Origin: Pseudomonas campi
GTDB lineage: Bacteria > Pseudomonadota > Gammaproteobacteria > Pseudomonadales > Pseudomonadaceae
DNA: 64,000 nucleotides
Reading direction: 5' to 3'
NCBI RefSeq assembly: GCF_013200955.2
Contig: NZ_CP053697.2
Coordinates: 1,612,001 to 1,676,000 of the forward strand
The notes under the pieces are model-generated. The model was not told the DNA's origin, ran no database searches, and was given only the letters and a program-made list of their open reading frames with translations. Shown here in pieces: positions 17,611-26,223 of this stretch; position 1 is the stretch's first letter, and the number at the start of each line of letters is the position of its first letter. The translations under genes were made by a program, and so were the position numbers.

Positions 17611-19271
17611 ATGTACCAGTACGACGATTACGACCACGCGCTGGTGCGCGAGCGGGTGGCGCAGTTCCGCGACCAGGTGCAACGCCACCTGAGTGGCGAG
17701 CTGAGTGAGGAGGAGTTCCTGCCGCTGCGCCTGCAGAATGGCCTGTACCTGCAGAAGCACGCCTACATGCTGCGGGTGGCGATTCCCTACGGCACCCTGT
17801 CGTCGACCCAGTTGCGCACCCTGGCGCACATCGCCCGCGAGCATGATCGCGGCTACGGCCACCTGACCACCCGGCAGAATATCCAGTTCAACTGGATCGA
17901 GCTTGAGCAGGTGCCGGACATCCTCAAACAGCTGGCGGCGGTAGAGATGCACGCCATCCAGACGTCCGGCAACTGCGTGCGCAATGTCACCACCGAGGCC
18001 TTCGCCGGGGTGGCGGCTGACGAGATTCTCGACCCGCGACCACTGGCAGAAATTCTCCGCCAGTGGTCGACGGTCAACCCGGAATTTCTGTTCCTGCCGC
18101 GCAAGTTCAAGATCGCCCTGTGTGCTGCCGCCGAGGATCGCGCGGCGGTGCAGGTGCACGATATCGGCCTGCAGCTGTACCGCGATGCTACCGGCGAGCT
18201 GCTGCGCGTGCTGGTCGGCGGTGGCCTGGGGTACGCGATATCGGTGTGCCGATCCGCGAGGGCCTGGCGTGGCGCCATACCCTGAGCTACGTCGAGGCCA
18301 TCCTGCGCGTGTACAACCGCCACGGCCGGCGCGACAACAAGTACAAGGCGCGGATCAAGATCCTGGTCAAAGCCCTGGGTATCGAGGCCTTTGCCCAGGA
18401 GGTGGAGGCGGAGTGGGCGACGATCAAGGATGGCCCGGCCGAGCTTACCGATGAGGAGTATCGGCGTGTGGCCACGCACTTTCAGCCGCCGGCCTACGCC
18501 GTGCTGGCCGATGGCGGCGTGCAGCCGGGCGAGCAGTTGCATGACCCACAGTTTGCCCGCTGGCTGGCGCGCAACGTGCACCCGCACAAGGTGCGGGGCT
18601 ATGCCAGCGTGGTGTTGTCGAGCAAGCCGGGCGCGGCCTTGCCGCCGGGCGATATCACCGCCGCGCAGATGGACGCGGTGGCCGACTGGGCCGAGGCCTT
18701 CGGCTTCGGCGAAGTCCGCGTGGCCCACGAGCAGAACCTGGTGCTGCCGGATGTGCGCCAGAGCGACCTGTATCACCTCTGGCAGCTGGCCACGGCGGCT
18801 GGTTTGGCCACGCCGAATATAGGCCTGCTCAGCGACATCATCGCCTGCCCGGGTGGCGACTACTGTTCCCTGGCCAATGCCAAGTCGATTCCCATCGCTC
18901 AGGCCATTCAGCAGCGTTTCGCGGACCTCGACTACCTGCACGATATCGGCGAATTGAGCCTGAATATCTCCGGCTGCATGAACGCCTGCGGCCACCACCA
19001 TATCGGCAACATCGGCATTCTCGGCGTGGATAAGAACGGCAGCGAGTGGTACCAGATCACCCTCGGCGGCGCCCAAGGCCACGGGGCCGCGCTGGGCAAG
19101 GTGATCGGCCCGGCATTCGGCGCCGACGAAGTGCCGCAGGTAATCGAGAGCCTGATCCAGGTCTACCTGCAGCAGCGCGCACTGGGCGAGCACTTCGTCG
19201 ACTGCGTGGCGCGCATCGGCCTGGAGCCGTTCAAGCAGCGGGTCTATCGCCCGCAGGAGGTGCCGGCATGA
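17611..19271 (+). pseudogene. Nitrite/sulfite reductase (siroheme), frameshifted
   Basis: Residues 1-209 read in one frame from ATG 17611 (MYQYDDYDHALVRERV to LLRVLVGGGLG). The continuation (IGVPIREGLAWRHTLSYVEAI onward) is one frame over, through to 19271. The break is near 18228-18240, where the family has GGGLGRTP; a 4-nt loss, or 1 nt, explains it. The rest is intact, including the [4Fe-4S]/siroheme ligands CPGGDYC and GCMNAC. If it is real, the enzyme is truncated; if it is a base-call error, the gene is a normal ferredoxin-type reductase of ~553 residues. It resembles PA4130 more than assimilatory CysI, from memory. The last 4 bp overlap the DUF934 gene. Confidence 0.85.
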
Positions 19272-19777
19272 ACAACCTGATCAGGCTGGTGGAGGGCGCG
19301 GCGCGGCTGGTTGACGATGATCCCTGGCAGTTGGTTCGCCAGGGTGAAGCAACGCCCGAGCAGGCGCCACTGATTCTGCCCCTGGCGCAGTGGCGCGAAC
19401 GGCAGAGCGACGCGGTGCTGGCTGGGCGCCAATCCAGCCGCGATGGCCTGTGGCTGGCGCCGGACGACGAGGTGGAAAGCCTGGTCATCTGCCTGCCGGC
19501 GCTACCGCTGATTGCCGTGGACTTCCCGACCTTCCGTGATGGCCGTGGCTACAGCCAGGCCTACCTGCTGCGTACGCGCCTGGGCTGGCGTGGCGAGTTG
19601 CGCGCAGTCGGCGATGTGCTGCGCGACCAGCTCAGCCATATGCGCCAGTGCGGCTTCGACAGCTTCGCCGTGCGTGCCGACAAGTCGGCAGAGGATGCGC
19701 TCAAGGGCCTGGCCGGCATGAGCGTGCAGTACGGTCGCTCGGTGATCGAGCCGCGACCGTTGTTTCGCCGGCGCTGA
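19268..19777 (+). CDS. DUF934 protein, partner of the nitrite/sulfite reductase
   Basis: A 169-residue cytosolic protein of the DUF934 family, with LPALPLIAVDFPTFRDGRGYSQAYLLR and LRDQLSHMRQCGFDSFAVR. Genes of this family typically follow siroheme nitrite/sulfite reductase genes in Pseudomonas, and it is thought to assist the reductase. ATG 19268 overlaps the reductase stop as ATGA, with CAGGAGG upstream, so translation should depend on ribosomes finishing the reductase frame. A truncating frameshift upstream would therefore also reduce its expression. Confidence 0.9.
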   Translation: MNNLIRLVEGAARLVDDDPWQLVRQGEATPEQAPLILPLAQWRERQSDAVLAGRQSSRDGLWLAPDDEVESLVICLPALPLIAVDFPTFRDGRGYSQAYLLRTRLGWRGELRAVGDVLRDQLSHMRQCGFDSFAVRADKSAEDALKGLAGMSVQYGRSVIEPRPLFRRR

Positions 19778-20036
19778 GAGCCTGCGCACCCTACGCAAGC
19801 ACCATCGAACCACTGCAATCATGATCCAACCTGCTGAATTGGAAACTTTCGCGATTGCTCGCTACTCCTGACCTGTCGTTCAGCAAAAAAGCCATCTATA
19901 CCTCATCCATATGCCCCTTGAGGCAGGGGCAGGGCTGCCTTGTTGTTCTCACCCCGAGTTTGGCGCAAGGGATTGGCGCTTTTACTGGCGTAGTTGGGCC
20001 ATGACTGCGCGCGGTACGGTCAGGAGAAAGGAATTG

Positions 20037-22496
20037 ATGAGTACGGAGATCGGTGCCAGGCGAGCGCGTACCACTGCCCAGTTGTTGCGGCTGGTCTGGC
20101 CGTTTGCCCTGGTGATTCTGCTGCAGGCGCTGCTGGCCGGCGGCAGCCTCTATGTGATGTCGGCCGTGCGCGCCTATGTGGGCGGCGAGAGCCTGTGGTC
20201 GAAAGGCCTCAAGGATGCCATCCATCATCTCGATCTCTATGCGCAGAGCCAGGACCCCAAGCATTTCCAGCAATACCGCCAGGCGATTGCCGTGCCTCTG
20301 GGCGATCACGTCTTCCGGGTCGAGTTGAGCCGGGACGAGCCTGATCTGGTGGCGGCGAACGCGGGCATTCTGCAGGGCAAGAATCACCCCGACGATGTCG
20401 AGGCAATGATCTGGCTGTTTCGCAATTTTCGCGACTTCAGCTACCTGCAACGGGCCATCGCGCAATGGACGCTGGCAGATCGCTACATCTTCGAGCTGAC
20501 TGCGTTGGCGGACGAGATGCACGCCAGCATCACTCGCAGTCAGGTCAGCGCTGGGCAGAGGGCCGACTGGCAGGCACGTGTCGAGCAGATCAACAACGGT
20601 GCCACGCCGGCCGCCGAGGCATTTTCCAGCATCCTCGGCGAAGCCTCGCGGGTGGTGCTGCGCCTGCTGACGCTGCTCAACCTGCTTACCGCCGCGCTGC
20701 TGATCGGCCTGGCAGTGTTGCGCACGCGCAAGCTGCTGATCGAGCGCGAGTATGCCGATTACGCCCTGGAGCGCGAGAAGCAGCGCGCCCAGGTGACCCT
20801 GGCGGCGATTGGCGATGCGGTGATCAGCCTCGACCCGCGTGGTCATATCGCCTACATGAACCCGACGGCGGAGCAGCTGATTGGTTGCCGGATCGGGGAG
20901 GCTCAGGGCCAGCCCTTCGATGCGCTGTTCTCGATTGTCGACGAACAGCCAGGCGAGGGCGACGAGCCCTTCGTGCAGGCGATCCTGGCGGGCAGCAGCC
21001 AGAGCGTATGCGACCACACCAAACTGATCCTGCGTCCGGACGGCAGCTCGGTGGCGGTCAATCTGGTCGGTACGCCGATCCTTACCGACGGCCAGGTCAG
21101 CGGGGCGGTGATGGTCTTGCACGACATGACCCGCGAGCGCCAGTTCGTCGCCAGCCTGTCCTGGCAGGCCAGCCACGATGCACTGACCGGTCTGGTCAAT
21201 CGGCGCGAGTTCGAATACCGCCTGGCCCAGCTGCTGGAACGCCTGCAGCACGAGCACCGGCGGCATGCCCTGATGTTTCTCGATCTCGACCAGTTCAAGC
21301 TGGTCAACGATACCAGCGGCCATGCTGCCGGCGACGAGTTGCTGCGCCAGGTCTGCAGTGAGCTGCAACAGCACCTGCGCGAGGGCGACACGCTGGCGCG
21401 TCTGGGCGGTGACGAGTTCGGCATCCTCCTGGAAAACTGCCCGGCGGAGGCCAGCGAGCGGATTGCCGAGGCCTTGCGCAAGGCCGTGCAGGATTTGCGC
21501 TTTATCTGGAACGGTCGCCCCTTTGCCATCAGCGTCAGCATTGGCCTGGTGCAGATCAGCGAAGGCCCCAGCAGCCTGGAGTCACTGCTGCGCACTGCCG
21601 ACATGGCCTGCTATTCGGCCAAGGAGAAGGGCCGCAACCGCGTGCACGCCTATCAGCCGGACGACTCCGAGTTGTCCCTGCGGGTCGGTGAGATGAGCTG
21701 GGTGCAGCGCATCCACACGGCCCTGCAGGAGGACCGCTTCTGCCTCTATGCGCAGAAGATCATCGCCCTGCGCGACGAGGTCGAGAGCGTGCATGTGGAA
21801 ATCCTCCTGCGCCTGCAGGACGAGAATGGCCAGATCATCGGCCCCGGCAGTTTCATTCCGGCGGCCGAACGTTACGGCCTGATGCACCTGATCGACCGCT
21901 GGGTGCTGCGCAACACCCTGCAGGCCCTGGCCGAGCAGCTGGCCAGCGGTGCCCTGCAGGACAGCGCTACCTGCGCCGTCAACCTGTCAGGGGCGAGCAT
22001 CGGCGATAGCGCCTTCCTCGATTTCATCCGCGAGCAGTTCGCCAGCCAGCCGGTGCCGCCGCAGATGATCTGCTTCGAGATCACCGAAACCACGGCGATC
22101 ACCAACCTGGCCGAGGCCACCCGTTTCATCGGCGAGCTGCAAGGCCTGGGCTGTCGCTTCTCGCTGGACGATTTCTGCGCCGGCATGTCGTCCTTCATGT
22201 ACCTCAAGCACCTGCCGGTGGATTACCTGAAGATCGACGGCAGCTTCGTCCGCGACATGCTGGAAGACCCCATCGACCGGGCCATGGTCGAGGTGATCAA
22301 CCATATCGGTCATGTCATGGGCAAGCTGACCATCGCCGAGTTCGTCGAGTCCGAGGAGATCCTCCAGGCCTTGCGCGAGATCGGCGTCGACTACGCCCAG
22401 GGCTACGTGATCGCCCGGCCGCAGCCTTTTGCCTTGTCCAGCCTGGCAGAGGCGCCGCAAGGTGAGTGGCTGGCGACCGCCAATCAGTCCACCTGA
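20037..22496 (+). CDS. rbdA: PAS-GGDEF-EAL cyclic-di-GMP regulator, RbdA-like
   Basis: An 819-residue membrane protein with TM1 near residues 18-40, a periplasmic sensor region to ~205, TM2, a PAS domain (TLAAIGDAVISLDPRGHIAYM), GGDEF (intact GGDEF at 457-461) and EAL. The EAL signature reads E588-I-L, keeping the catalytic Glu. Downstream, DDFCAGMSSFMYLKHLPVDYLKIDG is intact, so phosphodiesterase activity is likely. Length, layout and position near hppD fit P. aeruginosa RbdA (PA0861), which promotes biofilm dispersal. ATG 20037 has CAGGAG upstream. Naming rests on recall and layout. Confidence 0.8.
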   Translation: MSTEIGARRARTTAQLLRLVWPFALVILLQALLAGGSLYVMSAVRAYVGGESLWSKGLKDAIHHLDLYAQSQDPKHFQQYRQAIAVPLGDHVFRVELSRDEPDLVAANAGILQGKNHPDDVEAMIWLFRNFRDFSYLQRAIAQWTLADRYIFELTALADEMHASITRSQVSAGQRADWQARVEQINNGATPAAEAFSSILGEASRVVLRLLTLLNLLTAALLIGLAVLRTRKLLIEREYADYALEREKQRAQVTLAAIGDAVISLDPRGHIAYMNPTAEQLIGCRIGEAQGQPFDALFSIVDEQPGEGDEPFVQAILAGSSQSVCDHTKLILRPDGSSVAVNLVGTPILTDGQVSGAVMVLHDMTRERQFVASLSWQASHDALTGLVNRREFEYRLAQLLERLQHEHRRHALMFLDLDQFKLVNDTSGHAAGDELLRQVCSELQQHLREGDTLARLGGDEFGILLENCPAEASERIAEALRKAVQDLRFIWNGRPFAISVSIGLVQISEGPSSLESLLRTADMACYSAKEKGRNRVHAYQPDDSELSLRVGEMSWVQRIHTALQEDRFCLYAQKIIALRDEVESVHVEILLRLQDENGQIIGPGSFIPAAERYGLMHLIDRWVLRNTLQALAEQLASGALQDSATCAVNLSGASIGDSAFLDFIREQFASQPVPPQMICFEITETTAITNLAEATRFIGELQGLGCRFSLDDFCAGMSSFMYLKHLPVDYLKIDGSFVRDMLEDPIDRAMVEVINHIGHVMGKLTIAEFVESEEILQALREIGVDYAQGYVIARPQPFALSSLAEAPQGEWLATANQST

Positions 22497-22536
22497 AACG
22501 CGCTGCGCCGTCTGCTGGCAGCTTCCTGAACCGCAT

Positions 22537-22554
22537 TGGCAAGAAATCGTTACG
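22537..22554. promoter_or_regulatory. Degenerate PhhR (TyrR-type) box upstream of hppD
   Basis: TGGCAAGAAATCGTTACG keeps the invariant G and C of the TGTAAA-N6-TTTACA TyrR/PhhR box and a perfect TTAC right half. It matches the phhA-upstream box at 13 of 18 positions. It lies 213 bp before the hppD start, just after the rbdA-like stop codon. Confidence 0.4.
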
Positions 22555-22722
22555 CATGGCAAGCCGTTGCGGTGGCGCTTTCCGGCGATTTCAGGGGTGT
22601 AAGGAAAACCTGCCGATCAGCCGGACAGGGTGAGGGTCAGGCTGTCGCAGGTCGGCTTGTTCGTCTGCGGTTCGCGGGTTGTTATGAGGCTATCCACAGC
22701 GCGCTGCCGTCAGGGCAGGGCG

Positions 22723-22752
22723 CATGCCTACAACAACCATGCCTACAACAAC
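22723..22752. repeat. Tandem 15-bp duplication in the hppD leader
   Basis: The 15-mer CATGCCTACAACAAC occurs twice head to tail with no spacer, ending 4 bp before the CGGAGG ribosome-binding site of hppD. It probably arose by slippage and lies in the 5' untranslated region. Confidence 0.9.
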
Positions 22753-22766
22753 AACGCGGAGGCCGG

Positions 22767-23849
22767 ATGAACGCCGTGGCCATGATCGAGCAGCACAACC
22801 CCATTGGTACCGACGGTTTCGAATTCGTCGAATACACCGCCCCGACGCCGGAAGGCATCGAGCAGCTGCGCCAGCTGTTCACCGCCATGGGCTTCACCGA
22901 AACCGCCAAGCACCGCTCCAAGCAAGTCTGGCTGTTCCAGCAGAACGACATCAATTTCGTCCTCAACGGCAGCCCCACCGGCCATGTCCGTGAGTTCGGC
23001 CTGAAACACGGCCCCAGCGCCTGCGCCATGGCCTTCCGGGTGAAGAACGCGGCCCAGGCCGCCGCCTATGTCGAGGCCCAGGGCGCCACGCTGGTCGGCA
23101 GTCATGCCAACTTCGGCGAGCTGAACATCCCCTGCGTCGAAGGCATCGGTGGCTCGCTGCTGTACCTGGTCGATCGCTACGGCGACAAGACCATCTACGA
23201 CGTCGACTTCGAGTACATCGAAGGCCGCACGCCGAACGACAACGCGGTTGGCCTGCAGGCCCTCGACCACCTGACCCACAACGTCAAGCGCGGGCAGATG
23301 GACGTCTGGTCGGGCTTCTACGAGCGCATCGCCAACTTCCGCGAGATCCGCTACTTCGACATCGAAGGCAAGCTCACCGGCCTGCTGTCGCGGGCCATGA
23401 CCGCGCCGTGCGGCAAGATCCGCATCCCGATCAACGAGTCGGCCGACGACAAGTCGCAGATCGAGGAATTCATCCGCGAGTACCACGGCGAAGGCATCCA
23501 GCACATCGCCCTGAGCACCGAGGATATCTACGCCACCGTGCGCCAGCTGCGCGCCAACGGCGTGGAATTCCTCAGCACCCCGGACACCTACTACGCCAAG
23601 GTCGACACCCGCGTCGCCGGGCATGGCGAGCCGACCGAGGTACTGCGCGAGCTGAACATCCTGATCGACGGCGCGCCCAGTGATGACGGCATCCTGCTGC
23701 AGATTTTCACCCACACGGTGATCGGGCCGATCTTCTTCGAGATCATCCAGCGCAAGGGCAACCAGGGCTTCGGCGAAGGCAACTTCAAGGCGCTGTTCGA
23801 GTCCATCGAAGAAGACCAGATCAAGCGCGGTGTGATTTCCGCGGAGTGA
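22767..23849 (+). CDS. hppD: 4-hydroxyphenylpyruvate dioxygenase
   Basis: The 360-residue non-haem Fe(II) dioxygenase converts 4-hydroxyphenylpyruvate to homogentisate in tyrosine catabolism. Two vicinal-oxygen-chelate domains are visible. The iron ligands lie in LQALDHLTHNV (His), GIQHIALSTEDI (His) and GPIFFEIIQRKGNQGFGEGNF (Glu). ATG 22767 follows CGGAGG and gives the usual MNAVAMIEQHNPIGTDGFEF start; an upstream TTG in frame is rejected. First gene of the hppD-hmgA-hmgB-maiA cluster, with a weak PhhR box upstream. Confidence 0.97.
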   Translation: MNAVAMIEQHNPIGTDGFEFVEYTAPTPEGIEQLRQLFTAMGFTETAKHRSKQVWLFQQNDINFVLNGSPTGHVREFGLKHGPSACAMAFRVKNAAQAAAYVEAQGATLVGSHANFGELNIPCVEGIGGSLLYLVDRYGDKTIYDVDFEYIEGRTPNDNAVGLQALDHLTHNVKRGQMDVWSGFYERIANFREIRYFDIEGKLTGLLSRAMTAPCGKIRIPINESADDKSQIEEFIREYHGEGIQHIALSTEDIYATVRQLRANGVEFLSTPDTYYAKVDTRVAGHGEPTEVLRELNILIDGAPSDDGILLQIFTHTVIGPIFFEIIQRKGNQGFGEGNFKALFESIEEDQIKRGVISAE

Positions 23850-23852
23850 ACC

Positions 23853-23931
23853 GTAGGGTGGATGTCGCTTTTCACATCCACCAGGGAGCACGAGTATTTG
23901 GTGGAAAACGCTTCGCGGTTTTCCACCCTAC
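23853..23931. repeat. Intergenic dyad repeat between hppD and hmgA
   Basis: GTAGGGTGGA at 23853 and TCCACCCTAC ending at 23931 form outer complementary arms, each followed by its own smaller hairpin. This paired layout is typical of Pseudomonas REP-like doublets. It ends 17 bp before the hmgA start. Confidence 0.75.
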
Positions 23932-23948
23932 ATGTCTGGAGCTACGCC

Positions 23949-25088
23949 ATGAGTCGTAACTGGATCAGCTTTCCCCTGCGTGAAGGCGAGTGCTCGCGCC
24001 AGGCGCACTGCGACTTCCCGCAGGGCACCTACGAGCGCGAGATGGGCCGCGAGGGCTTCTTCGGCCCGGTGACCCACCTGCATCACAAGCACCCGCCGAC
24101 CGGCTGGGTCGACTGGGAGGGGCCGCTGCGCCCGCACGCCTTCAACTTCAACCAGATCGCCAGCGAGCGCGACTGCCCGCTGGAGGCGCCGCTGACCCTG
24201 CACAACGCCGACGTCAAACTGCGCGTGTGGAAGACTCACGGCGCCATGCGCCACCTGGTGCGCAACAGCGACGGCGACGAGCTGCTGTTCGTGCATGACG
24301 GCGCTGGGCACTTCTACTGCGACTTCGGCCACCTGGAATACCGCGACGGCGACTACCTGGTGATCCCGCGCGGCACCGCCTGGCGTATCGAGCCGACGGC
24401 ACCGAGCCACTTCCTGCTGATCGAGAACACCGACGGCGCCTACCAGCTACCGGACAAAGGCCTGCTCGGCGCGCAGGCGATCTTCGACCCGGCGGTGCTC
24501 GACCATCCGCGCATCGACGCCGCCTTCAAGGCCCAGCAGGACGAAAACCCCTGGCAGATCAGGATCAAGCGGCGCGAGCAGATCAGCACGGTGACCTATC
24601 CGTACAACCCGCTGGATGTGGTCGGCTGGCACGGCGACAACACAGTGGTGCGCCTCAACTGGCGCGACATCCGCCCGCTGATGAGCCACCGCTACCACCT
24701 GCCGCCCTCGGCGCACACCACCTTCGTCGCCAATGGCTTCGTCGTCTGCACCTTCACCCCGCGGCCGATCGAGTCCGATCCGGGCGCGCTGAAAGTGCCG
24801 TTCTTCCACAACAACGACGACTACGACGAGGTGCTGTTCTACCACCGCGGCAACTTCTTCAGCCGCGACAACATCGAGGCCGGGATGGTCACCTTCCACC
24901 CCTGCGGCTTCCCCCACGGCCCGCATCCCAAGGCGCTGAAGAAGGCCACGGAAGACCCGGCGACCTTTGCCGAGGAAGTGGCGGTGATGATCGACACCCG
25001 CCGCGCCCTGGAGGTGGCCGAAGCCGCCGCCGGCGTGGACGTGCCCGAATACGTGAACTCCTGGCGTGCGCCGGGGAAATCAGTCTGA
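23949..25088 (+). CDS. hmgA: Homogentisate 1,2-dioxygenase, short form
   Basis: The 379-residue cupin dioxygenase opens the homogentisate ring to maleylacetoacetate. Iron-ligand regions are YDEVLFYHRGNFF and FHPCGFPHGPHP near the C terminus. It is clearly shorter and different at the N terminus (MSRNWISFPLREGECSRQAH) from the ~430-residue HmgA of P. putida. It looks like the short form I associate with the Vibrio/Shewanella VC1344-1347 cluster, which has the same gene order. ATG 23949 has CTGGAG upstream. Confidence 0.9.
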   Translation: MSRNWISFPLREGECSRQAHCDFPQGTYEREMGREGFFGPVTHLHHKHPPTGWVDWEGPLRPHAFNFNQIASERDCPLEAPLTLHNADVKLRVWKTHGAMRHLVRNSDGDELLFVHDGAGHFYCDFGHLEYRDGDYLVIPRGTAWRIEPTAPSHFLLIENTDGAYQLPDKGLLGAQAIFDPAVLDHPRIDAAFKAQQDENPWQIRIKRREQISTVTYPYNPLDVVGWHGDNTVVRLNWRDIRPLMSHRYHLPPSAHTTFVANGFVVCTFTPRPIESDPGALKVPFFHNNDDYDEVLFYHRGNFFSRDNIEAGMVTFHPCGFPHGPHPKALKKATEDPATFAEEVAVMIDTRRALEVAEAAAGVDVPEYVNSWRAPGKSV

Positions 25089-25096
25089 ACAAACCG

Positions 25097-25157
25097 GTAG
25101 GAGCCAGCTTGCTGGCGATGCTGTTGACCTGCTGATCGCCAGCAAGTTGGTTCCTAC
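25097..25157. repeat. REP-like dyad, GTAGGAGC type
   Basis: GTAGGAGCCAGCTTGCTGGC and the roughly complementary GCCAGCAAGTTGGTTCCTAC flank a short spacer. It belongs to the same GTAGGAGC...CTCCTAC family as copies at 30377, 38392 and 55470. It fills most of the gap between hmgA and hmgB. Confidence 0.8.
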
Positions 25158-25176
25158 ATATTGACGGAAACTGCTT

Positions 25177-26157
25177 ATGAAACTCGCATCACTGAATCAA
25201 GGCCGCGACGGCTCGCTAGTCGTCGTATCCCGCGACCTGACCCGCGCGGTCAAGGTGCCGCAGATTGCCGCCACCTTGCAGGCCGCCCTGGACGACTGGG
25301 CGATCAAGCGCCCGCACCTGGAGGCGACCTACCAGCGCCTCAACGATGGTCTGGAACCGGATGCCTTCTACTTCGACCAGGCCGACTGCCACAGCCCGCT
25401 GCCGCGTGCTTTTCACTGGGCCGACGGCAGTGCCTACGTCAACCACGTCGAGCTGGTACGCAAGGCCCGCGGCGCCGAGATGCCGGAGTCCTTCTGGCAT
25501 GACCCGCTGATGTACCAAGGCGGCGCCGACAGCTTCATCCCGCCGCACAGCCCGATCCTGATGGCCGACGAGGCCTGGGGCATCGACCTGGAAGCCGAGC
25601 TGGCAGTGATCACCGACGACGTGCCGATGGGCGCCAGCGCGGCCGAGGCGGCCGGGCATATCCAGTTGCTGATGCTGGTCAACGACGTATCGCTGCGCAA
25701 CCTGATCCCCGGCGAGCTGGCCAAGGGTTTCGGCTTCTACCAGAGCAAACCGTCGTCGAGTTTCTCGCCGGTAGCGGTGACCCCTGACGAACTGGGCGAC
25801 GCCTGGAAAGACGGCAAGGTGCATCGCCCGCTGGTCTCGCACATCAACGGCGCGCTGTTCGGCCAGCCGGATGCCGGCGTGGACATGACCTTCAACTTCC
25901 CGACCCTGGTCGCCCATGCCGCCAAGACCCGCCCGCTGGGCAGCGGCAGCATTATCGGCTCCGGAACTGTCTCGAATTACGATCGCAGTGCCGGCTCGTC
26001 CTGCCTGGCGGAGAAACGCATGCTGGAGATCGTCGAGAGCGGCGAGGCGAAGACGCCGTTCCTCAAGTTCGGCGACCGCGTGCGCATCGAGATGTTCGAC
26101 GCCGCCGGCCACAGCATCTTCGGCGCCATCGACCAGGCGGTGGAAAAATATGCGTAG
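25177..26157 (+). CDS. hmgB: Fumarylacetoacetate hydrolase
   Basis: The 326-residue FAH-family hydrolase splits fumarylacetoacetate into fumarate and acetoacetate, the last step of tyrosine degradation. Metal- and substrate-site features are GIDLEAELAVITDD, MLVNDVSLRNLIPGELAKGFGF, YQSKPSSSFSPVAVTPDELG and the GSGTVSNYD segment. It starts at ATG 25177 after a REP-like repeat. Its TAG stop codon is part of the downstream REP element, which begins at 26154. Confidence 0.95.
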   Translation: MKLASLNQGRDGSLVVVSRDLTRAVKVPQIAATLQAALDDWAIKRPHLEATYQRLNDGLEPDAFYFDQADCHSPLPRAFHWADGSAYVNHVELVRKARGAEMPESFWHDPLMYQGGADSFIPPHSPILMADEAWGIDLEAELAVITDDVPMGASAAEAAGHIQLLMLVNDVSLRNLIPGELAKGFGFYQSKPSSSFSPVAVTPDELGDAWKDGKVHRPLVSHINGALFGQPDAGVDMTFNFPTLVAHAAKTRPLGSGSIIGSGTVSNYDRSAGSSCLAEKRMLEIVESGEAKTPFLKFGDRVRIEMFDAAGHSIFGAIDQAVEKYA

Positions 26158-26211
26158 CCCGGATGCAATCCGGGAGACCGAGCAGGCATTCCCGGATTGC
26201 ATCCGGGCTAC
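26154..26211. repeat. REP element, GTAGCCCGGATGCAATCCGGG type (copy 1)
   Basis: Two nearly complementary arms, GTAGCCCGGATGCAATCC and its mirror GGATTGCATCCGGGCTAC, are separated by a short spacer. Copies also occur at 28566, 30315, 35820 and 42825. Here the first arm contains the hmgB stop codon. Confidence 0.92.
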
Positions 26212-26223
26212 GGGGAGGGAACC

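Noticed and set aside
15688..18159. 823-codon minus-strand open frame crossing the island
   Set aside because: It spans two plus-strand genes, relic DNA and the reductase gene, with no coherent domain. Only short segments near 17165-17400 look like former coding sequence, and partly in another frame.
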